This document shows, in pieces, positions 14,530 to 21,767 of a DNA stretch of 48,902 nt. Each line of letters begins with the position of its first letter. The stretch's first letter is position 1. The notes under the pieces were generated by a model that saw only the letters and a list, made by a program, of their open reading frames with translations, was not told the DNA's origin and made no database searches. The DNA is from an uncultured bacterium (GTDB taxonomy: Bacteria > Bacillota_I > Bacilli_A > RFN20 > CAG-826), in the NCBI GenBank assembly GCA_949299195.1, contig CASFZN010000020.1, positions 1 through 48,902 on the forward strand, read 5' to 3'. The position numbers and the translations under genes are program-made.

Positions 14530-15954
14530 ATGAACACATTTGACGTAATTATTGTAGGCGCAGGCCCATGCGGAATTTATTCTGCATATGAGATTAACAA
14601 ACTTAACCCATCATTAAAGGTATTATTAATTGATAAAGGTAACGATATCTATAATCGTTCTTGTCCGATATTAAAGGGAAAAATTAAACAATGTCCTTCT
14701 AATATTTATGGTGAATCAGGCTGCTATCCAGCTTGTTCAATGACCCATGGATTTGGAGGATGTGGAGCTTATAGTGATGGAAAATTTAACATCACCTCCG
14801 AATTTGGAGGTTGGATGGATGAATATATCTCTAAAGAAGAACTCCTAGATTTAATCAACTATGTTGATGGTATTAATCTTGCTCATGGTGCTCCTGAAAC
14901 TATAACCGATCCTAATACAAAAGAAGTTTTAGATTTAGAAAGAAAAGGCTTAGCAGTAGGACTTAAACTTTTAAGAAGCAGAGTTAGACATTTAGGAACT
15001 GAAGTTAACTTAAAAGTTTTAGCATCCATCTATGAAGAGTTAAAAGATAAAATCGAAATGAAATTTAAAAGTGATGTTAAGGATTTAATTATCGAAGACG
15101 ATAAAATCCAAGGTATCATCGATAAAAGTGGTCAAGCATACTTAGCTAAAAACGTCATTTTATGTGTTGGAAGACCTGGAAGCGAATGGTTATCCCATAC
15201 TGCGCAAAAACATGGATTAAAAGTTTCTAATAATAGAGTTGATATCGGTGTTAGAGTTGAAACTAACGACGCCATTATGACCGATGTTAATAAATATTTA
15301 TATGAAGGTAAGTTCATTTATTCAACTAGTGTCGGGACAACTTGCAGAACCTTCTGTTCTAATCCTAGTGGACATGTAGTTGTTGAAAATAATAATGGTA
15401 TTATCGTTGCTAATGGACATGCATATAATGATGATTCTTTAAAATCTGAAAATACTAACTTTGCAATTTTAGTATCTCATAAATTCACTGAACCATTTAA
15501 AGATGCTAATGAGTATGCCTTAGATATTTCAAAATTAGCTAATAAATTATCAAATGGTACTGTAATTGTTCAAAGATTTGGAGATATCTTAAAGGGTAGA
15601 AGATCTACCTATAAACGAATTGGTGATGGATTTGTTAAACCTACCTTAAAAGAAGCAGTTCCAGGCGATTTAGCCTTAGTTTTACCTTATAGAACTATGC
15701 AATCCATTATCGAAATGTTAAAAGCTTTAGATTATGTAACTCCAGGTATTGCTTCTAAGCACACCCTTTTATATGGTGTTGAAGCAAAATTCTATAGCGA
15801 TAGAATCGAGTGCGATAATAAATTTGAAACCAAAATTAAAGGATTATTTGTTGGTGGAGACGGAGCTGGAATCACAAGAGGTTTAGCTCAAGCTGGTGCT
15901 AATGGAGTCCATATCGCTAGAACAATAGTTTCTAGATACGAAGAAAATAAGTAA
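14530..15954 (+). CDS. FAD-dependent dehydrogenase (NAD(P)/FAD oxidoreductase)
   Basis: 474 residues. An N-terminal dinucleotide-binding fold has GAGPCG at 10-15 and acidic LLIDKG at the end of strand 2. A Cys-rich segment follows (NRSCPILKGKIKQCPS, GCYPACS) with GFGGCGAYSDGKFN, typical of the uncharacterised FAD-dependent dehydrogenases (COG2509-like) found in many anaerobes. A second nucleotide region VILCVGRPGSEW and C-terminal GLFVGGDGAGITRGLAQA complete the FAD site. Substrate unknown. It is transcribed alone and followed by a hairpin at 15969. Confidence 0.85.
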   Translation: MNTFDVIIVGAGPCGIYSAYEINKLNPSLKVLLIDKGNDIYNRSCPILKGKIKQCPSNIYGESGCYPACSMTHGFGGCGAYSDGKFNITSEFGGWMDEYISKEELLDLINYVDGINLAHGAPETITDPNTKEVLDLERKGLAVGLKLLRSRVRHLGTEVNLKVLASIYEELKDKIEMKFKSDVKDLIIEDDKIQGIIDKSGQAYLAKNVILCVGRPGSEWLSHTAQKHGLKVSNNRVDIGVRVETNDAIMTDVNKYLYEGKFIYSTSVGTTCRTFCSNPSGHVVVENNNGIIVANGHAYNDDSLKSENTNFAILVSHKFTEPFKDANEYALDISKLANKLSNGTVIVQRFGDILKGRRSTYKRIGDGFVKPTLKEAVPGDLALVLPYRTMQSIIEMLKALDYVTPGIASKHTLLYGVEAKFYSDRIECDNKFETKIKGLFVGGDGAGITRGLAQAGANGVHIARTIVSRYEENK

Positions 15955-15968
15955 AATATGCGATTATA

Positions 15969-15995
15969 ATCTTAATTTTTAATTAAAATTAAGAT
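15969..15995 (+). terminator. AT-rich hairpin after the oxidoreductase
   Basis: A perfect 11-bp stem (ATCTTAATTTT/AAAATTAAGAT) with a 5-base loop lies 15 bases after the stop. It lacks a T-run, so terminator function is uncertain. Confidence 0.45.
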
Positions 15996-16068
15996 AGAAT
16001 ATATTAAGAAATAAAAGTTTTAAATTAATTTTTAAAATTGGGAAAAAATAAACGATTAGGGAAAAGAT

Positions 16069-16899
16069 ATGTTTTACACAGAAATTATAAACGAAACCTC
16101 TCCATTTAACTGGATCTTTAGTGAATTTAATGTCAATAAAATTATTGATTTCATTTTTGTTGTTATTTGTTTAGCTTTTGTTAATGTTGTTTTAGATTAT
16201 TTTGTTAAAAGAAAAGCAATGAGAATAACTTTAGGAGTAAGTAGTGGTGTCTTCTTACTTTCTTATATGTTTTATTTAACTGGATTAGAGATTATTTCTC
16301 TTACAGTTATCTTAATTGTTGCTTTTATTGGACTATTTATTAATTTAGCAGAACTTAGAACATATTTTTCTAATGGTGTTAAAAAGTATGATGCATCTTT
16401 AAAAGACAAGAAAAAAGAAAAGATTGAAAAAATATTCGACCATAATCAACTTTATAAAACCATCGCTGATGCCGTTGCTTATTTTAGTAAACATAAAATC
16501 GGTGCTTTAATGACTTTTGAAAGAAAGGATGATTTAACTGAATTAATTGAAAATGGTAGTGAACTTGATTGCCCTGTTACCTATGATTTAATTCTTACTA
16601 TTTTTTATCCTGGAACTAGACTCCATGACGGAGCTGTAATAATTAGAGGTAATAGAATTATTGCGGCATCTGTATTATATACTTTAACCACTAAACCAAT
16701 GGCTGGTAAATTTGGTTCTAGACATAGAGCAGCTATTGGAATTAGCGAGATTTCAGATAGTGTTACTGTTGTAGTTAGTGAAGAAACTGGAAGAATTTCA
16801 TTAGTATATAATGGAGAAATTCAATCATATTCAATTGATAACTTCTTTACTGCATTTGAAAATTTAATGTCTTCTACTCAATCGAGAACTGAGGAGTAG
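16069..16899 (+). CDS. cdaA: Diadenylate cyclase CdaA (DacA)
   Basis: 276 residues: three N-terminal membrane segments (about 25-45, 54-75, 77-95), a charged coiled linker, then the DAC domain with DGA at 187-189 and RHR at 218-220, the residues that bind ATP and metal. It makes cyclic di-AMP, which controls K+ transport and osmotic balance in Gram-positives. This matters here because two RCK proteins and a KtrB-like subunit, typical c-di-AMP targets, are encoded in the same window. cdaA usually sits upstream of cdaR and glmM; here neither follows. Confidence 0.95.
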   Translation: MFYTEIINETSPFNWIFSEFNVNKIIDFIFVVICLAFVNVVLDYFVKRKAMRITLGVSSGVFLLSYMFYLTGLEIISLTVILIVAFIGLFINLAELRTYFSNGVKKYDASLKDKKKEKIEKIFDHNQLYKTIADAVAYFSKHKIGALMTFERKDDLTELIENGSELDCPVTYDLILTIFYPGTRLHDGAVIIRGNRIIAASVLYTLTTKPMAGKFGSRHRAAIGISEISDSVTVVVSEETGRISLVYNGEIQSYSIDNFFTAFENLMSSTQSRTEE

Positions 16900-16912
16900 T
16901 TTTATTTTAAAA

Positions 16913-17575
16913 ATGAAAAAAGAAGTACATTATCTAACTTACTATAATTCATTAATTAAAGTTTTATCGCTTACTAGACTTTATTATATGTTTAATAAAT
17001 GTGATGTAGTTGAAAAAGATAATATTATTAATGAAATTGAAAAAGTAATGATGGAAACTTTAAATCATTTTGAAAATGTTAATTTCAATCGACCAAATTA
17101 TTTCTATAAAGAATCGAAATTAACTCCAATTCCTCATCTTCTTTTTCTTTTGAAAAGTAGTGAAACTGATAACTATTTATTCATTAAAAATGATAAGGGA
17201 GAGTTAGATACATTAAATTATTATCCTAATTTATTTAATGATTTAAATGAAGAAAAAGAAGAAATAGTGGTACATAAACTTAAAATTGATAAAGAATATT
17301 TACCATTAATAAGATTAAAAACTATCTCATTTATTAAACCGATCGAAGATGATAATCTTAATATTCCACTTCCTGAATATTTATTAATATTTAAGGGCGA
17401 ATTACCTCAAAAAGATATTCAAGAAATATTATCTAATAATAGTGAATTAGTATTAGTTGATATAAATGATGAAAAGTTAAAATCATTAGATAAAAAGCCA
17501 ATTAATCTTAATTCATTTAAAAAAGTTATAGATGAAGTTAATTCTTCTAATAGTGAAGAAATAGCGATAAATTAA
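16913..17575 (+). CDS. Hypothetical protein downstream of cdaA
   Basis: 220 residues, no family recognised. No signal peptide or membrane segment; acidic and Lys/Asn-rich, with N-terminal helices (YYNSLIKVLSLTRLYYMFNK) and a mixed alpha/beta remainder. It starts 13 bases after cdaA and reuses the GAGGAG at the end of that gene, so the two are co-transcribed. It takes the position of the CdaR regulator but lacks its YbbR repeats and membrane anchor, so it is not CdaR. A role linked to c-di-AMP is inference from position only. Confidence 0.7.
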   Translation: MKKEVHYLTYYNSLIKVLSLTRLYYMFNKCDVVEKDNIINEIEKVMMETLNHFENVNFNRPNYFYKESKLTPIPHLLFLLKSSETDNYLFIKNDKGELDTLNYYPNLFNDLNEEKEEIVVHKLKIDKEYLPLIRLKTISFIKPIEDDNLNIPLPEYLLIFKGELPQKDIQEILSNNSELVLVDINDEKLKSLDKKPINLNSFKKVIDEVNSSNSEEIAIN

Positions 17576-17672
17576 TTAAAATAGTGATATTTAAAAAATA
17601 TCGATTAATTAAATAAAATAGTAAGAAATAAAAACATATTTATATATTAAAAAATTGGAGGAAATAAAAAAT

Positions 17673-18377
17673 ATGTCAACACACATTAAAAATGGAGCGC
17701 ATTTTGCAAAAACAGTATTAATGCCAGGAGATCCATTAAGAGCTAAATTTATAGCTGAAAACTACTTAGTAGAATATGAAGAAGTAAGCTCTGTTCGTGG
17801 TATTTTAGCTTTTACTGGAAAAACTAAAACCGGACAAGAAATCTCAATTATGGCTTCAGGAATGGGAGTTCCTTCAATTGGAATCTATTCTTATGAATTA
17901 TATAAAGAATATGGAGTTGAAAATATTATCCGTATTGGTACTTGTGGAGCTTATCAACCAGAATGTAAGGTTGGAGATGTTATTTTAGTTACATCTGCTT
18001 CATCTAATTCATCATTTGGTTCTCAATTTGATATTCGTGGTGGAAGTATTTCTCCATGTAGTGATTTCCATCTTTTACTTAAAGCTTATGAACATGCTAA
18101 AAAATTAGATATTCCAGTTCATGTTGGTCCTATTTATAGTAGTGATATCTTCTATGATCAAGATCCTAATTTCTATAAAAAATGGGCAGATTTAGGTGTT
18201 TTAGGTGTTGAAATGGAATCTTATGGCTTATTTTTAAATGCTATGAGACTTAAGAAAAAAGCTTTATGTATTTTAACTGTTAGTGATTCTTTTGTTTCTA
18301 AAGAAGAATTAACTCAAGAAGAAAGACAAACAAAATTAAATAAAATGTTTGAACTTGCACTTACTATGGTAGATTAA
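17673..18377 (+). CDS. deoD: Purine-nucleoside phosphorylase DeoD
   Basis: 234 residues of the trimer/hexamer PNP family: MPGDPLRAKFIAE near the N-terminus (phosphate/ribose site), ASGMGVPSIGIYSYEL, RIGTCGAYQ, GVEMESYGLF (base and ribose contacts) and VSDSFVSKEEL. It cleaves purine (deoxy)nucleosides with phosphate for salvage. The ATG at 17673 is preferred over one 18 bases upstream because GGAGGAAATAAAAAAT precedes it and the family N-terminus begins there. Confidence 0.96.
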   Translation: MSTHIKNGAHFAKTVLMPGDPLRAKFIAENYLVEYEEVSSVRGILAFTGKTKTGQEISIMASGMGVPSIGIYSYELYKEYGVENIIRIGTCGAYQPECKVGDVILVTSASSNSSFGSQFDIRGGSISPCSDFHLLLKAYEHAKKLDIPVHVGPIYSSDIFYDQDPNFYKKWADLGVLGVEMESYGLFLNAMRLKKKALCILTVSDSFVSKEELTQEERQTKLNKMFELALTMVD

Positions 18378-18455
18378 TTTTAAAATTTGTTTATAATTTT
18401 ATATTGTTATAAATAAATATTTATTATTCTATATATATAAATTAAAGGAAAAGAT

Positions 18456-19151
18456 ATGATTTTTGATGTAGTGCCAGAACCACAAGTTAATAACGAACTT
18501 GCGATAAATGTAGTTATTGGAATAGGAATAACTCTTTTATTTTTACTTATTTTATTTTTAATCCTTTATCCAATCTTTAAACGTAAATACATGTATCGTA
18601 ATTTTAAAGTAGTTTATTATAAAAAGATTAAAAATATCGCTGAAAAGAATGATTATTTATTATTAAATAATCTAATTATTAAGGATAAAGATATTTCTTT
18701 ATGTCAAATCGATCATATTCTTTTTGCTAAAAAATATATCTATGTTATTAAAGATAGATTTTATCGTGGCGCAATAAGTGGTCAAAAAGGTGATAACATC
18801 TGGTTATTTTTCTCTAATAAAGATGAAAAAACTGAGATTCATAATCCCCTTTTAGTCAATAAAAAAAGAATTGAAACTTTAGCTAATAAAACTGGTATTT
18901 CAATGGATTTTTTTGTTTCGATAGTCGTTGTTAATAATGACTGTGTTTTAAAAAATCCAAAAGAATTAAATAGTAAACGTAATTTTATTGTTGCTAGTAA
19001 AAATTTAGATAAATTAATTAAAGATATTGAAAAACGTGATATTAAAGAATTAGATCAAGAGATGTTAGATCTATGTGTTAAAGACATCTATAGATTATAT
19101 GGTGCTGGAAGAATTGAAGAGGAAGAAGTAGTCGAAGAAGATGAATTATAA
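18456..19151 (+). CDS. Membrane-anchored NERD-domain-like protein
   Basis: 231 residues: one N-terminal membrane segment (about 20-43), then a cytoplasmic domain with NERD features: QIDHILFAKKYIYVIKDRFY, GAISG...WLFF, IHNPLLVNKKRIETLA and a core strand FVSIVVVNND. NERD domains share the restriction-endonuclease-like fold; here the ID..V.K pattern keeps an Asp and Lys in the expected order. The C-terminus is acidic (RIEEEEVVEEDEL). The next gene starts inside its last codons (11-base overlap), so the pair is coupled. Nuclease activity is not established; many NERD proteins have unknown roles. Confidence 0.7.
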   Translation: MIFDVVPEPQVNNELAINVVIGIGITLLFLLILFLILYPIFKRKYMYRNFKVVYYKKIKNIAEKNDYLLLNNLIIKDKDISLCQIDHILFAKKYIYVIKDRFYRGAISGQKGDNIWLFFSNKDEKTEIHNPLLVNKKRIETLANKTGISMDFFVSIVVVNNDCVLKNPKELNSKRNFIVASKNLDKLIKDIEKRDIKELDQEMLDLCVKDIYRLYGAGRIEEEEVVEEDEL

Positions 19152-20517
19152 GATATTAAGAAGTGTTGTCTTTAAAGATTTTAAAGACAACTTTTATATG
19201 ACAATTAAATTTTCTGGGATATTATCCTTATTTTTATTGATAGCTTATTTTATATTAAGTTTAGTTTTATTATTTGTTCCTCCACTTTATGCAGGAATAT
19301 TAGGTCAAATATTCTTACTTTTAGTTATTTGGTTACTCATTTATTGGATTGCACCTTATTTTTATAGTTATTACATTACTAATGAAGTTCTTTTAACTAT
19401 CATAAATGGAAAAGATGGAGGATTATCCTATTTTTTAGCTAATAGAAGAAGTGGAAAAAGAAGTGAAATTAGAAACGCTTTAAGAATCTGGAGACATTTA
19501 GGATTTGCGATTCTTATTTATTTTATTAGTTCAATAGTCGTTAGTATTACTTATTTCTTTATCTCTCAAGCTATTAATTCTCCAACTGGCTTATATAGTT
19601 TAATCACTCAAATTAATGAAATTAGTTATAATATTGGCTTAACTAATGAAGATAAAGTTCAAATGATTAACGAACTCATCAATTTAAATTATTCTATTTT
19701 ACATCGATATGGTTCGACTGTTAGTTTTGTTTCTCTATCAATTGCTTTTTATTACTTTTTACATAATATTGCGAAATCATTTATCAATTATCACTGTATT
19801 TTTAAGGCTAATAGAAGAGAAAGTAATGCTTATAGGATTTTAAATTACGTTTTAAAACATAATAACGTTAATTATTATAAGGATTATTATAAAATCTTTT
19901 ATCCTTTCTATATTATTACTTTTATCGTATTTACAGGTGTTTATCTATTAATGTATTTTTTATTACCAAATACGATTACAACTATTATTTCATCTACCTC
20001 AATCATAATAACTTTATTAATTTTATTACCATTTTTACCATTACTTTTAAATTATAATCACTATAAAAAGATTGATGTTTTGGCTGAATATTATTCTTTT
20101 TTAAACCGCGATATTAATCACTTTTTAAATGCAAATAAAGAATTATTTGAAGAAAAAGAAGAAATAGTAGGTAATAATGAAGAAAATAAAAATGAAGACG
20201 AAGATGAATTTAATCCATTAATGCCTAATAAAATTAAACTTTCTAAAGAGCAAAAAGACTTTGTTTATAATGAAGCAAATACTCTTAAAGCTTTAGAAAT
20301 CATTTATAAATATCATAAAACTACCTTAGAAAATAAAGTAAAAGAAGATAATAACTATTTAAAAATAAGAAGAAAATGCGCCGATATTAATGATTATTTA
20401 AAGACTAATTTAAAAGAAAAAAGCAATGAAATTGAAGCCATTTCAAAACTTATTGAAAATAATTTTGATGAAAGTGTTTTAAAAGAAGTATACGGAGATG
20501 ATGAATTCATCTACTAA
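19141..20517 (+). CDS. Polytopic membrane protein with acidic cytoplasmic tail (unknown)
   Basis: 458 residues, family not recognised. About six to seven hydrophobic segments (near 22-50, 54-78, 117-140, 190-210, 247-270, 280-303), with a hydrophilic loop KDGGLSYFLANRRSGKRSE between early segments. The last about 145 residues are a charged, coiled-coil-like tail (NNEENKNEDEDEFNPLMPNK, then KALEIIYKYHKTTLENKVKE). Translation is coupled to the NERD-like gene by an 11-base overlap, so the two products probably act together at the membrane. I assign no function. Confidence 0.75.
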   Translation: MNYKILRSVVFKDFKDNFYMTIKFSGILSLFLLIAYFILSLVLLFVPPLYAGILGQIFLLLVIWLLIYWIAPYFYSYYITNEVLLTIINGKDGGLSYFLANRRSGKRSEIRNALRIWRHLGFAILIYFISSIVVSITYFFISQAINSPTGLYSLITQINEISYNIGLTNEDKVQMINELINLNYSILHRYGSTVSFVSLSIAFYYFLHNIAKSFINYHCIFKANRRESNAYRILNYVLKHNNVNYYKDYYKIFYPFYIITFIVFTGVYLLMYFLLPNTITTIISSTSIIITLLILLPFLPLLLNYNHYKKIDVLAEYYSFLNRDINHFLNANKELFEEKEEIVGNNEENKNEDEDEFNPLMPNKIKLSKEQKDFVYNEANTLKALEIIYKYHKTTLENKVKEDNNYLKIRRKCADINDYLKTNLKEKSNEIEAISKLIENNFDESVLKEVYGDDEFIY

Positions 20518-20552
20518 TATTAATTTTTAAATACCACTATTCTATTTAATTT

Positions 20553-20978
20553 ATGAAAAGATTTATTGGACTTATATCAATATTAATCGGAAGTATTGGA
20601 TTAATTATCACTTCATTTATAGGTATTGGATCAATTATATATCTACTTATTAATCATGAGTTATCAGTATTAATTGAAACTGACAATATTGAAGGATGGG
20701 TATCTTTAATTTTATTAATTGTTAATAGCGTATTTGTGATCCTTTATAGCTCTTATGCTTTAAGAATTATTACTTTAGGAAGAGTATCTAAAAGAAGTCT
20801 ATATATATCTTTAATTTATATTGTGATTGAGATATTTAGAATCATCTATTCTTTCTATAATCTAGGCACTAACTTTAGTTTATCTAATGTCTTTATAGTA
20901 ATCGCTATTTTGAATGTTGTATTTTATGTTATTCAAGCTAGTGGATTTATCTTAAATTATAAGAAAACTTTATCTTAA
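20553..20978 (+). CDS. Small four-helix membrane protein (unknown)
   Basis: 141 residues with four predicted membrane segments (about 5-33, 47-70, 83-103, 112-135) and short polar loops. No conserved motif recognised. It follows the NERD/membrane-protein pair by 35 bases in the same direction and is closed by a terminator, so it is probably the last gene of that unit. No Shine-Dalgarno sequence is visible. Confidence 0.65.
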   Translation: MKRFIGLISILIGSIGLIITSFIGIGSIIYLLINHELSVLIETDNIEGWVSLILLIVNSVFVILYSSYALRIITLGRVSKRSLYISLIYIVIEIFRIIYSFYNLGTNFSLSNVFIVIAILNVVFYVIQASGFILNYKKTLS

Positions 20979-20985
20979 ATAGAGC

Positions 20986-21014
20986 AAAATAGCGATTACT
21001 ATCCCTATTTTTAT
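20986..21014 (+). terminator. Terminator after the small membrane-protein gene
   Basis: AAAATAG-GAT pairs with ATC-CTATTTT (one C-C mismatch, 4-base loop), followed by a T-rich stretch, just after the stop at 20978. Confidence 0.65.
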
Positions 21015-21040
21015 TTATTTTAAAAAGTTTTATTAAATTG

Positions 21041-21095
21041 TTGTTTTATCTAAATTATTGTTATATAATAGAATTCGGTAAAAAAATACCGAATT
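21041..21095 (+). promoter_or_regulatory. rex-adhE promoter with palindromic operator
   Basis: TTGTTT (21041-21046), 17 bases, TATAAT (21064-21069) form a good promoter. Overlapping the expected start point is a perfect 9-bp inverted repeat, AATTCGGTA (21072-21080) and TACCGAATT (21087-21095), separated by six As. Centred on the same axis it matches the clostridial Rex site TTGTTAAN4TTAACAA at several positions with substitutions in each arm. Rex encoded directly downstream is the likely binder, giving NADH-responsive autoregulation and control of adhE. Confidence 0.75.
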
Positions 21096-21104
21096 AAAAA
21101 ACAC

Positions 21105-21767
21105 ATGACTAGAGAATTAAACAAGAACCAAGTAAGAAGACTTCCACTTTATCTTAACTACTTACTCTCTAAAGAAAAAGAAGGAGTAGAGTTTATTTCG
21201 ATGCAAACAATGTCATCGGATTTAAAGATAAATGTCGAATTACTTAAAAAAGATATGCAACTTGTTTCTACTAGTAGTGGGATTCCTAATAAGGGCAGAG
21301 AAGTAACTCCTTTAATTAAAGATATTAAAAGAATCCTCGGTTCCAAAGAAAATCATAATGCAATATTAGTAGGTTGCGGCTCCTTAGGAAAAGCAATTTT
21401 AAATTATGAAGGATTTAAAGATTATAATTTAAAAATTGTTGGCGCTTTTGATAAGAATAAAGAGATTATTGGAACCTATATTAATAATATAAGGATATAT
21501 GATATCGATGATTTAAAAGAAGTTAAAAGAAATCTTAATGCTTCAATAGGAATTATTTGTGTTCCTAGCACCGAAGCCCAAGGAATCGCAATAAGAATGG
21601 TGGCAAGCGGGATTGAAGCAATCTGGAATTTTGCCCCAATAGAGTTGGATGTAAACGATGATGTTATTGTTTCAAATATGAATATGGCTACTTCATTAGC
21701 CTCATTAGCACATCGATTATATATAAAAAAGAATTATAAAGGAGAAAAAGAATGGGAAGAGAATTAG
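21105..21767 (+). CDS. rex: Redox-sensing transcriptional repressor Rex
   Basis: 220 residues: an N-terminal winged helix (about 1-80; VRRLPLYLNYLLSKEKEGVE, a Rex hallmark), then a Rossmann domain with AILVGCGSLGKAIL and an acidic strand-2 end (VGAFDKN) for NADH, and a C-terminal domain-swap helix (MATSLASLAHRLY). Rex leaves DNA when NADH/NAD+ rises, inducing fermentation genes. The stop lies 16 bases inside adhE. No Shine-Dalgarno sequence precedes the ATG; the start is set by the conserved N-terminus. Confidence 0.95.
   Translation: MTRELNKNQVRRLPLYLNYLLSKEKEGVEFISMQTMSSDLKINVELLKKDMQLVSTSSGIPNKGREVTPLIKDIKRILGSKENHNAILVGCGSLGKAILNYEGFKDYNLKIVGAFDKNKEIIGTYINNIRIYDIDDLKEVKRNLNASIGIICVPSTEAQGIAIRMVASGIEAIWNFAPIELDVNDDVIVSNMNMATSLASLAHRLYIKKNYKGEKEWEEN

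Noticed and set aside
17586-17602. Hairpin GATATTT/AAATATC before deoD
   Set aside because: Seven AT-biased pairs with no T-run; too weak to call a terminator.
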